Of a stretch of 64,000 bases of DNA, positions 17,833 to 29,580 are shown in pieces. The notes beneath the pieces were generated by a model. It had not been told where the DNA came from, did no database searches, and saw only the letters and a program-made list of their open reading frames with translations. Positions within the stretch are counted from its first letter, which is position 1, and the number at the start of each line of letters is the position of its first letter. The translations under genes and the position numbers were made by a program. The stretch comes from Kryptolebias marmoratus (lineage: Eukaryota; Chordata; Actinopteri; Cyprinodontiformes; Rivulidae): assembly GCF_001649575.2 (NCBI RefSeq), contig NC_051449.1, forward strand, positions 10,583,236 through 10,647,235, read 5' to 3'.

Positions 17833-19695
17833 CACAGCATCTGGGGGGAAAAAAGAGGCTAGTTTATATAAATCACAGACAATAAACAAAAAACAATTGA
17901 TCCATCCAGTCTTGAAACCACTTCAGCCTTCTTCTTTTTTTCCATTCACTTCCTCCAGTGTCTCCTGGGAGCCAACCACTCCCAGATCAGCTGAGAAACA
18001 ATATCCCTCAGGTAGGTTCTTGTTTGGCTCCTAAGGCCGCCACCCAGCTAGCCATACCTGCTTAACCTCATCAGGTGTCTGAACTACCACAACTGGATTT
18101 CCCAGTGTGGAGGGACTGCAGGTCTACTTGTCTAAACATCTCACTTTGCAAAAAAGAAAGAAAAAGAAAAAGAAATCCAGGCATACTGTACAAAAACACA
18201 GCAGATGATTGCATTGTTGAAGATCCAAAGGGCCCAACCTGAACAATGGTATAAAAGGACCTTGTTGCCCATTGTATTGTGTAGAAAAGTAACACGGTGG
18301 CAAAAAGAAAAATAAATACAATAAAATAGTTTTAATAACAGTTTAGTTTAAGTGATAAGATACTTTTTGTGCACCTTTTTCCAAGTTTGAAAAGCAGCTT
18401 GAACATAATGAGACCTTGTTCAGTCATATCACCTTTTGCTTCAGGCTAATCTGAAAAGGAATTAGACATATTCTCCTCTCAGGACAAACTCTTCTAAAGA
18501 AAACTTAGTTAGAGGAAAGGGGTTCAGGGAAGAATAAAGGAATCGGAGATCCCCCGATTCCTGATGTGTCTGTGATCATGCCTTTCTCTCTTGCTTTTAG
18601 TCTAGTGAATATTTCCAGTCATCAAAAGGCAGGGTAGGGCCTTGAGAAAGTGGCCATCTTTCCCTCAGTCCTCCGGCTCTGCTTACTCACCACTGGTGAA
18701 GGTCAGAGAATGGAATTATTCACCTCATCTTCAGATCATCCAGCCCTCACAGTGTTCAGTTCTGCAGTCCGGTGCAAAACATGGCCACTGTCCTTAATGA
18801 TCGTCCTAACCATGTGCATTTATTAGGAGCTGCACGGGATTTAGTCTGACTCCATTTGCAGCTTTCTCTCTGATTCAGTGTTGATCCGTAGGTAATATTT
18901 TTGCGCTGTAGGTGCCTCCCACCTTTATTGAAAAAGCCTCTCGGCGATTTTATGCCAGTAAGATAATTATAAATGTAACCTGTGGCAAAAAAGCAAAAAC
19001 ACAACTCCCACATCTCTCCCTTGCCATTTCTCACTCTCTTTCTACTTCTCTTTCTTTCTCTTCTTCCCTCCCTCTCTCCTTCAGCCTCGGGAGCTGATTT
19101 CAAATTTTCAAAGGTATCTCATGGTGAGCCTGTGAGATTGAAGGCTCATAAATACCTTTATTATAATATAATGGTCACATAGTTCTACCCATTATTTCGA
19201 GTAGAAAAATTAGTTCATTTGTTTGATGAATGTCTTCACACAGGTCTTAAATGTTCTTAGATGGACAATGGCTGGAAGAGTAATATCTCAAATGGGCGCT
19301 CACAAGTAGAATAATATGTCACAGTGGCTTTGCTTGAGTTGTACAGATTCAAGTTGATGTGAAAGGGTTTTAAGCTCAGCAATGCATGCTTTTAGTTTTG
19401 CAGAAGCATCTTTTTGCATAACGATTAAAGCCAACATCACTTTCTCATGAACACGCAGGCTCAGACGTGATTCCAGCTTTTTCTCACAGACAGCTTTGAC
19501 AATTTCAGTCCTAGAAAGGTAGTCAGAACATCTGGAGCAAGACAGAGACTAAAAATCTGACTCATTATTCAATGGAGGTGGGATTACTTTGTGCAGGTGC
19601 TCAGGTCATACTCGGTCAGTCAGAGCAGAGGAGAAGTTAGGATCTATGCGGGGTTGCGCTTTAATAATCGCCCGACACCATAAGGCGAAGGCGGA
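17833..19695. other. intergenic DNA, no gene recognised
   Basis: Unique AT-rich DNA with a pyrimidine-rich CTTTCTCTTCTTCCCTCCC tract near 19050-19085. No coding match and no TAF4-like sequence on either strand. Confidence 0.55.
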
Positions 19696-20112
19696 CAACG
19701 TTTTTGCCTTTCTGTGTGTGTGTGTTTGGGTGAATGTGTTTGTGCAGCCGCCTGTTATCAAAAAACTCATGAACCACTAGATAAATTTTAATGAAACTCT
19801 CAGAAAGTAATCATTGGATGTACCTTCACATCTGACTGCTTTTGGAGTCAAGCAAGATGGTGATTACAGCCAACTGACCTTAGCAAACACAAAAATGGCT
19901 CAGTCAGTTTTACAAATATTGAGCTACAGTTTGGTGTGATAGTAGCTGAGTCATTCACAACACATACTTTAACCATGATATGTCATGATATTACAAGCAA
20001 CTGCGCATAACTAAGTCATTTCTTGACATAAAATGGTCTTGGTCTAAAACTCTGGCATGAAAGGTGGCGGGTGATATGCATTCCTTTAAGGAATATTAGG
20101 TCTTTAAGTTAC
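19696..20112 (+). repeat. modular dispersed repeat, copy B
   Basis: Forward orientation. Contains GAAACTCTCAGAAAGTAATC, TTTTGGAGTCAAGCAAGATGG and the end module GGCATGAAAGGTGGCGGGTG followed by ATTCCTTTAAGGAATATTAG. It is the clearest copy of the end module. Confidence 0.8.
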
Positions 20113-21039
20113 TTAGAGTGGTAGCACGTTAAAGGTAAAGTGCCAACATGATACTGTTCTGTACATGTGACTTTTTATTCATCATCTTAATTTTGCTCGT
20201 AAACATGTTTTGGCTAATTTCACTGTCCAACTGGGCAGCAACAACCTCCAGGGCTGAGAAAAGAGTGTAATGAAGAGATAATAAAATTAGTTCCTCAGCG
20301 GACAGTTGAGCCCGTCTTCAAGCGATCCCTTATTCCCACAAAACTCAATATTAAAATGATAAATTTTATAATGAAAGTAAAGAGCCTGACACAACAATTT
20401 CTTTTGCACTATAGCTAGTTTTCCAGCAGAAGAAGCTGGAAACTCTTTTAGTACATTTTTCTTTGTAAGCACTTTCCAAATTGAGCTAAGAGTAGTTAGA
20501 CTGGTTTAATTTAAATCACATACTGAAACTGTAGTCTTTACAAAAACAACTCCATACAAAGTTTATAGACACAAGAAATTATAACCTATTTAAATAAAAA
20601 ACATATGACTTCTTGTTTATAAGGACATTCACGTGAAGCCTTAAATGATGTCAATTGCCACAACAGTAACATCTTAAAAATATTTTATTTTAGCCTTGAG
20701 TTTTGTTTGTTGGTTCTTTGTCTGAAACCATTCAGGAAGTGGTGAAAGCGCTGTCATGTCTTGGTCGTGTCTTGATGTGTTACCAAGGCAACCAGCAAAA
20801 TAGTGTCATTTAATGTGACAGAAACAGCTTGAAAAGAAAGGGAAAACAATAGCCTAATCCATGCATGATCTTTTTCTACTTTATTTCTCAAAATCAACCA
20901 TGAAAGAAGAACAGTTCAAAAATAAAATAATATAAAATTGATCTCATATTGGCCCAACCATAAACTGAAAAAAAAGAAAAAAATGTTTATGTGATACTTT
21001 GCCAACAGACTGACACATTTTATTAAATAGTTAAATGTA
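20113..21039. other. intergenic DNA, no gene recognised
   Basis: AT-rich; I see no gene, RNA or recognisable element. Confidence 0.5.
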
Positions 21040-21300
21040 AAATTTTAAGAATAAATCTCATGTGAACAGTTAGAGTTTGGAGTATCTGATGGGGATGACT
21101 CTCAGCTACTACCACGCCAGATTTTAGCTCAATGTCTGTAAATTTGGCTGAGTTATAGGCATTTTTGTATTTGCTAAGGTTACATAGTTGTGGTAGCCAT
21201 ATTAAATGGGGTTGACTCCAAAAGTTAATCTGTTGTAGAAGTTCATTCAATGACTACTTTCTGAGAGTTTCATCCAAACAAACAAACACACACACACGCA
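21040..21300 (-). repeat. modular dispersed repeat, copy C
   Basis: Reverse orientation, single unit: GACTCTCAGCTACTACCACG, TTTTAGCTCAATGTCTG, GGGGTTGACTCCAAAAGTTA and CTTTCTGAGAGTTTCAT, then a short CA-rich end. Confidence 0.8.
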
Positions 21301-22239
21301 GACACCTTCAGCAATGGGTAATCAGAGAGGAAAAAAGAAAGTCTTTGACAGTAATATATTCAACTAAACTCTTTACTTTTATCTAAATATTTGTAGATTA
21401 AAACAAGTTGAGCACTTTGTAATGTGCACATACCCGTCATGATGCTGAATGTAGACATTACATGTGTTTTCTTTGTCAAGTTCTAAATACCAGCCAAAAA
21501 AACCTGCTCTGATTGGGCGTCTGTATGTGACAAAACTCCAAGTGGGGAATTTATGGTAGTGCTCCACAGCATCTAATGCTTTGTATTGTTTATTTATCAG
21601 TCAGGCCTTGAATTATGGTGCGCTCGCAGTGAAGAATTTTAGACCGGACTACGGTCGCTGCAGGGCCATTGGCATACACTGTACACTGAGAGGGAATCAT
21701 TTATATTCTACTCCAGAGGTAACAGAAGAACATGAGATTGGGAAACAGCTCAAACACCACTCTGCTTGTGAGGCTTTAGGCAGAAAGAAGTCAAGCTGTG
21801 TGTTTTTTATTTTATTTTTTCCCAAACCACATTCAAGCAAGTTCTGATTCTCTTTTCACCTCCCCCCCTTTCCCCAAGTTGTCCAAAGATCTCTTAATAC
21901 ACACAGCGTGCCGTTTTCAGCTGTACCTTCATAGTCACAATTATTAGTCTATCCTGTATGGCTCATTGAAGGTGCAATGGAATGCTGGCATCAGATGAAA
22001 TTTTCAGCAACAATACAACCTGACCACTGAAGCTGCATGCAAAATGCTGAAGGTGCCACATTGAAACCGGCACTGAACAAAGCCTGGGGGCTGTTTTCAG
22101 CTACTGAGATAATTGCAAATAGCAAAGAAACATCAGCAAACTTGCCTCCTCCTTTGCTCTTTTGTTTTGTTCCTTCTGTTTTCTCTCCCTCCTTCGACTG
22201 AGAATTAAAAGCGATACTTTACCTTGATTAAAAAGGCTA

Positions 22240-22630
22240 AACTACCATGTTGCTAACCAGTAGCAAGCCTCTTCTGCGCCAGCCTTTCACGTGGGTAGAC
22301 CTGCATGTAAGGAGTGCTCTAATGATTCTGGAGCTTGCCATTCGAGGGCCACCCATCCATCATAGCGCTAAGGCCAGCGGCTTTATTATAATACAGAGGA
22401 CAGACATGCTCCGAGGCTATGTGGGACACAATAGAGGTCTTTCAACAGACCTATAAATACATGATCTGTCAGAGTTGCTGTCCTAAGGGCGCTCTCAGCC
22501 AGGCTCAAGCCCTCCGGTCGCCCATCACTTATGCTAAGATATGCACCAGCCCCGGGGCTAAAGCTAAGGCTCAGTTCATTTCAGCCCCTCATCAACCACC
22601 ACATTCTCCCTCCAGTCATGAGAATAAATA
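22240..22630. promoter_or_regulatory. candidate conserved non-coding element
   Basis: A 390-base stretch of balanced composition without simple repeats, carrying CATTCGAGGGCCACCC, CATCATAGCGCTAAGGCCAG and TGACAGATCATG-like blocks. A 69-codon open frame crosses it but matches nothing I know. The call is inference from texture; conservation cannot be seen in one genome. Confidence 0.25.
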
Positions 22631-24379
22631 AGAACAAGATGAAAAAAAGAGTGATTCATTATGATGGAGAGCAAAACCTTTCCAAAACAAACAAATCGAC
22701 AGGGTGAAAATAAACAGCAATAGCCAGCTATTGACTTTTTTGCAGCATCTGATGAGCTGTTGCTGCTTAAAACACAACAACACACTTCAATATACTTCAT
22801 AGTTATGACTTTATTTGACAAATGTAGTAAAAACCCTAGCAAACATCCCCACTCTTGCACACAAGTGCACAACAAAAATAAAAATCTGATTGATATGTGG
22901 CAGTCAAAAGTGGCACATGTGTCTCCTGTTGGTTCTTCCCCCGGTATTATGTTGTGTGAGTACATTTTAAGTAATGTGCAGCTCCTCCTCCTCCTCCTTC
23001 TGCTCCTCTCCTTGACTTATCTCAGGTGAGAATCACTTTTTTTTTCCCTGTTGCCTTCAAGCTAAGATCAGCAATCTGGGAGTTGGGTGTGTTCTTTTAG
23101 AGATTAATGTGGATGGAAGCTGTTGCATGTTAGAATTATAAACAGGTGAACACTTTAACTCTGCATAATTCTCTATCTCTGTGCCAACTTAATATATTAA
23201 AATCGGATTCTTCCCTCGGGCAGAAAACCAGACGCAGATTATGTCCAGGGTGCGGTGAGTGGAAACCCAATGACAAATCCCACCACTCTTCCAGCCATGA
23301 TCACCTGGGCAGGAGGATGCCATTTATCTTTTTTTGTTGTTTTCACCTAATCCTGGCATTTAAGGGTGTGATTCTAGCTGCTGAAATAATAAGTGCTGCT
23401 AAAGCGCCTGGTGATGTGGTAATTCAGTGTTTGCACTGGGACACACTTTACTGTATGTGCAAACAACACTTTTTCGATGCTCATGTGGATCCTGTAAGTT
23501 TTCCTGTTCCCATTTTGAATGCCCCCCTTCTTTGAACTCTCCAAGGCTCTCTGCAGGCCTCTAAATTGTAACGGTTAATGTTTATAGTAGCTGGTGTTCT
23601 CAACTTTACATTTTTTGTGTCCATTATCCTTTACTTTTACACAGTAACACCACAGCCTCACTCCTCATCCGCCCTCATCCTTAAATCACTTTTCTTCTTC
23701 TCCCATTCTTCTTTACCCTTCTTCTTCCCTTCCCCCCCTCCCGCCAGATCTCGCTTTGCCACAGCTGCTGCCTCCTGGCCTTACCCAAAGGCTTCAGGAG
23801 GCTTCCCAGCACCCCTCTCCTTTCTCCCCTGCAGCCAAGAAGGAAAAGCAGGCAAAGAAGGAAAATAAAACTTGAGGCGCACCACACAAGGCCATCTGGG
23901 TAATCTTGTTCAAAAGGCTCGAGGTGATAGCTGCAATTTACACAGGCAAAAAGAAAAAAAAAAATAGAAAAAAAAGAACAGACCTCATTTCCATACCCAC
24001 CAGCCTCAAGGAGATGAAATTGAATAAACTAAAAATTAGAAAAGAATTACAGTAAAACCAATACGGAATATTCAACATTAGTTCATTTTGTCCTTGTAAC
24101 ACCCCCTCTTCACACGCGCACACTCCTTCTGATGTCCTAAGAAAAGGGAACAAGTCAGGCTGACATGAAGGTACCATTGACAACTCAAAGCGGCACACGA
24201 CGACAGAGACACATTTGTGTGCAAACGCTGAAACAGTTCCACTGAAATCCACTCGCAGACACAAGCACACACAGCCGAGGGGGGAAACAATATTTGTGAT
24301 GAAAGCAAATCAAACTGAAATCCAACATGTTAAAGTCAAGTTGATTAGTGTGAAAATGTAAAAGCATCCTCAACTGGCA

Positions 24380-24570
24380 TATCCCACAGTCATAAAGATA
24401 TGTTAATTTGCAACTTAATGGCTGAAAGCATCATTTTGCTTATATAAACCTTGAAACATGCTGCATTTCTAAAATGTGCCTTAATTTAATGAGGTAAACA
24501 CCACCACAAAACAATAAATGCCCCAATTAAAGAACAGGCATGAAGAGAAGTGTCTATTTCCCATTTTGCC
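24380..24570. promoter_or_regulatory. candidate conserved non-coding element
   Basis: AT-rich but complex, with CAACTTAATGGCTG, GCCTTAATTTAATGAGG and AACAATAAATGCCCCAATTA; several TAAT and ATTA cores within 190 bases resemble developmental enhancer sequence. Inference only. Confidence 0.22.
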
Positions 24571-25769
24571 CCTGCGGACATATGTACCCAAGCGTGTCTG
24601 TGCACTTACCCACACGCGGAAGCATATGCATCAAGTGCAGCTCATAAACATCTTGTTTCACATATGCAGCTTGTTGTTTTAGATGTAGGTTATCTGGTGT
24701 GAGATCCAGGCTACGTGTTTACGGCAATATCACGAAGCTAAGCACACAAGTGGGTTTGCAAGAGTGTGTTGGGTGAAGGAGTGTGTTTTCCTGCTTGTTT
24801 CAGTATATGTTGGAGTGCAGCTCTAACGGCATGAAGTAACTGTATAATTAGTCCACAATGAAGTCAGGGTTACTGTTCATAATTGCATGCATGTCGCTGG
24901 AACATATTGTGCATTAGGAGGCAGGATATGCCATCCTCTATTCTTTCTTCTTTCTTTTCCTGCCTCTGTGTCTGTTTGTCATCTGGCCTGCTTCGCACCC
25001 CCTGGGGGGCATATCCCATCAGGCTTGCTGTGCTCCAATGTGTCCCGACAGACCTGATGTGATCTGAGTGGCTGACGGGTTTGTCCCTGCTGCCCGCTGT
25101 CTTTTCACTTCCCTGCTTCACTCACACATGTGCCTAAGTAACACACAACCTGATGCAGGCTGACTGGAGTTTGCACCTTTATGTGTGGAAAGCTTCCAGT
25201 CGGTGCATGCGCAATTATCTACTGCGCACACACACACACACACAAAAAAAAAACATGTTTGAAGCATGTGGCAGCTGTGTGCAATAACCTTAATCAGTAT
25301 CTTGCAAGTTTAATTTTTATTTTAGAAATAATTCATGCGGAAGAGTTAGTTATGTGGGTATAAAATGTGAATGTTCAATTATGAGACCTTGCTGGAGAAA
25401 AACAATGCCCACTTGGTTCAGTAGCCATCTTACATACACTCAAAAGCCTGAGGGGATGCAGAAAGAGTGGGGGTTGGATACCATGAGACTAGGGCATCAA
25501 ACTGGGGCTTAGAGACAGAGATATACCAACTGGAACCTTATAGCTACAGGGTGTGTGTCTGTACATATGAGTGTGTCTGCTCCTGTCCTCATGTTAACAC
25601 AAACTCACACATATGGAGGGAGCAAGTGCCACAGCAAGAAAGGAAGAATGGTACATGGGGGAGGAAGGGGGGGGGTACTCTTTCTGTATGTTTCATTAAA
25701 GGCCTAACATTCATGGATGGAATCCATATCATACCTTTCATCCCTGAGTTTTAAACTATGATAAGAGAG

Positions 25770-26240
25770 GACGGAGTTATAGCAGTTTGGATCAAACCTT
25801 GTCTGTGCAATCTCGTGCAATATTGTGAGATCTTTTATGATGCGATAGCACTCAGAGAATATGTTGAGGATGACCTTCAGCCACTACCATTTGAAATTTT
25901 ACCTCAGTATCTGGAAAAATAATCGAATTGTAAGCATTTTTGTGTTAACCAATGTCAATAAGCTGTGGTGGCTATCGTGAACTGAGGTGGCTCTAAAATT
26001 TAATCAGTTGTAAATGTATATCCAAAGATTACTGTGACAGTTTCATTCAAATCCGTCTGATATTTTGCTAACAGACAGGGCTGACACCAATGGTGCCAAA
26101 TTTTTAAGGAAAAATATTGCACAATGTGTAGTGCTCAAAGTACTGTACTCAAAGTACAAAGTACTGTGTTAGTAATAGTGCTAAGCTAGTGCCACAAAAA
26201 ACTTTAGGTCAGTATCTGTAAAATGATGATTTGGAGTTGT
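25770..26240 (-). repeat. modular dispersed repeat, copy D
   Basis: Reverse orientation and diverged. TCAGCCACTACCATTTGAAA, GAACTGAGGTGGCTCTAAAA, ATTTTGCTAACAGACAGGG and GTGCTAAGCTAGTGCCAC mark parts of two units. Confidence 0.7.
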
Positions 26241-29209
26241 TTTAGATAATAAAAAAATTGCTTAGAATTGCTCTTAGAGGGGCCATGGCTTGAGTAGCTG
26301 TTAGTTTGACTCTTCCAAAACTACCATTTGCTGAATACCCAAACAGCTCAGTGCTCTGACTACAGGTAAGATACTGGCTGCTCATAAGTACTACAAATAG
26401 CTCCATAAAAAAAAAATAAAACTGGATTTTTTGAATTTCAATAAAACAAAGAAGACAAAAAAAGATTAAGAGAGCTTTTGCTGATAGATATCTGCACAAT
26501 TCAGGCATTGCAGTACCATGCCCTAAGTTCAGTGTAGTGTTTACTTTTTAAATTTATTTATTTTTATCTGTGATTAACTACCTTACAGTAGATCACCTCT
26601 AGGGGCTTGTCACAATCCACTGCTTTTTGAGCCTGAAATCACAGCATAAAGGAATTTGCTGCAGAAAGCAGTGACAAAGCAATACTGTTATTGTGCTTGT
26701 ATCCATTAAAACAGCACAAGGTAAGGTTATGAGCCAAAAAGACAGGTGTTTTCAATCTCGAATTTCCTCTCAGTGATCAACATCACCTTTAAATGATGGA
26801 TAACTTGCTCAGTTTTACTACAGTGTGCAAACTTTTTCCACTTGAATAATTTTGCAGCTGTGCTGCTTTAAGATGACACATAAAGTTGGCCATTTCTGAC
26901 ATGATGTTTTGACACTGTCAACTTGGAAAATTCTTCCCTCAAAAGCCTAAGGACATAGCCGCCATTTTAGGGGGGCACATGTGACCCTTACGCTGTTTGT
27001 GATCATTCTAACTGACTCGCTGACAGAGAGGGAGGGGTTGCAGGAGGCCAGGCAGGTCAGGAGTCACCCGAGTCATGTGACAAACCCCACGGCACTGTTG
27101 GGAATGACAGAAAGACCAAGATGCAGAGCTGTGGTGAAGCTGCAAGCCCACGGGTGAAAAGGAGGTCAGTGGCCACAGGAAGCAGAGAAAAAGGGCCCCG
27201 AGCTACTGGCCCTAATGAGAGCACATCCCCTGGGGTGTATATCCCAGCAGCCTAAGTGCCACATGAAAAACTCCAATCTATGATGAGTGCTGCAGGCACA
27301 AGAGAGCAGCCATTTTCATGGTCCATTCCCTAAGCCAGGAGCCATCTTGTGAGGTAAACAAACCCAAACACTTAGATGTTCACCTTGGTATGGGGCCAGA
27401 GTCCCTCCATCATTCATACAGTGCTCTATGAAACCTTGTCCTACTAATAATTTTGTTTGACAGGCCGTTAGTGTTCAAAGCATTGGAAATGTGTTCATTA
27501 ACAAGGTTTGTGCAAACAGAGAATTAAAATCAGGAACACTATAAGAATGAAAGAGAGAAATACGCTTGGAAATACACCCATAACATGAAATTATATCAAA
27601 AATAACCTTGAGCTCTGCCTAAGGAGGGAAAAGTTATTAACTGGGTTTTCGATTCTACCTTTCAATACATTTGTTAAAAGTGCCACAGTGTTCAATTATC
27701 ACCCACCCTCGCACCTCCGAGACATAGGGTGGCAAGAAACCCCAGAGAAATCTGCAGGGTCGGGGTGGGGCCGCATGCACGTGACCGAACACATACACAC
27801 ATTTTCACACACAGCTCCCATTCATTCCCCTCTGAGTAATGGGCTTTCTGACCATTTGTTTAATACAGTCAACAAACAAGACAAGAGCTGGAGGGCTATT
27901 AAAGCACTGCCATACCTCTACTGAATGAGCACATGAAACACACGTGTATCTTCTCAAGTTTATACATGTTCACAAGATCATACACACACTAAAAAAAGCT
28001 TTTCCCTTCAGAGTCCTAAAAGCATTTGAAAGAAAACCTTTCTTTCAGATGGGTTTCATAAGAGCAACTAAGAACCACACCTAAATGTCTTTCTTTCATC
28101 TGTTTTCAATCTTCCTATTGGTCCTCAGGCTACAGCCTTGAGGCATGAGACTTGGAAGCCTGTATTTGCTCTGGAACCATTTATTGTGCCCTCCTCCCTC
28201 ACGATAAATGGCAAAACGCCTGAGGAAGGGTGTAACTTGGCCTACCTGGAGTGCTGTGCCTTCACCCATCCCCCTTTAAGTGATAGTTGGGAAACACTCG
28301 GCAGCATTTCGTAGTGCTTCACAGGCCTTGAACAACAAAAACTACTTTGAACGATATCACTTAAATGAAGCCAGATTTAGCACACACATTTTACTGGGCT
28401 TTGTTCAAGCTGAGTTTGAAACGTAAGCCTGACCACAAGACGTCCTCCATGACTATCTACAAAGTGGAATTTTAAAAGCAAGGTAGATTTGTTAGGTCAA
28501 AGAAAATAAAGTTCAAACGAGCACTGAAATTGAACTTTTTTCATGTGCCAGCTGTTACAGCAGGAACACCAGAAACACTTCCTGCCAGCTAAAAGTCCTT
28601 AAAATACCCCCAAGCTTTGCAAATAAGGCCTCAAAGTCATTGTAACCAGACCAGTTAGGCAAATTCCTGATGGACAAACAAGATTTAAGTTGGGTTGTCT
28701 ATACAGATTAAGTTTTAGTGGTTTTGTGCTGACTAAATACTATTCATGTGTACTAGAACTTTGGCAAAGCATAATTTATTTCTACTTCTGTTGCGATACA
28801 CATTTGTCATTAAAATTAATTGTAAGATGTTTTCTTTTCTATTAGTACCCTTCATATTTCTATCTGGCCCAGTCTATGATCAAAGAAGTAAGAACAAAAG
28901 ACCCTGCAGGGCTTGTTGCGCAAGGGTAATTTTTCTCAGGCGATCTTTCTCAAAAAGACAGAGTGATCATCTTGTTATTGGATAAGGTTTCTGTGCAAAT
29001 CAAAGAAAACTTGGAACAAATTACCAGAATAATCATAAAAATGCATGAGAAGAAAAACATTGTAAAGAACAGCAGCGCTCAAATGTGTAACCACAACAGA
29101 TGAGACGTTCCCTTTTTGGTAACCTTGGTATGTACAGTGATATTTAATAATGTTCTGTGTCCTTGTTTGATAAATTAAATAAAAATGAAAATAGCATTCC
29201 TTGATCCTT
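26241..29209. other. gene-free DNA
   Basis: No recognised gene. A GC-richer, unique block at about 26940-27400 (GCCGCCATTTTAGGGGG, CAGGAGTCACCCGAGTCATG) and another at about 28120-28310 could be regulatory; I have no further support for either. Confidence 0.5.
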
Positions 29210-29580
29210 GATGGAATGGTCTCTTTTCATGCCAAACTTTTAAACAAAGTTCTCAGAGTTCTCATCTGCTAGCCCTTAGAGTATGTGTTGTGAATCACTC
29301 TCAGTTACTATCATATCAGATTTAAGCACAATATCTGCAAAAATGACTACAGTATGCCCATTTTTATGTTTGCTAAGGTCAATTAGCTGTTGCCACCATC
29401 TTGAATCAGGTTGACACTAAAGGTTAATTAATTACAGATCTACAGCCAATGATTGCTTTCTGAGAGTTTTATTAAAATCAGTCCAGTGGTTCATGATACA
29501 TGTTGCTCATGACAGACAGGGTTGACTTCAAAGTCCGTTACATGATCGCCTGCCTTTCATAGTGGCGGGCGATGAAAAGA
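29210..29580 (-). repeat. modular dispersed repeat, copy E
   Basis: Reverse orientation. Contains AATCACTCTCAGTTACTATC, TTGAATCAGGTTGACACTAA, CTTTCTGAGAGTTTTATTAA, CAGACAGGGTTGAC and an end piece with TAGTGGCGGGCGATGAAA. Confidence 0.78.

Larger units (their letters stand above)
21301..25769. other. gene-free DNA with possible regulatory blocks
   Basis: No coding sequence recognised. Blocks at 22240-22630 and 24380-24570 are non-repetitive and compositionally complex (listed separately). A (CA)n run is at about 25223-25243 and a G-tract at 25667-25675. Confidence 0.5.
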
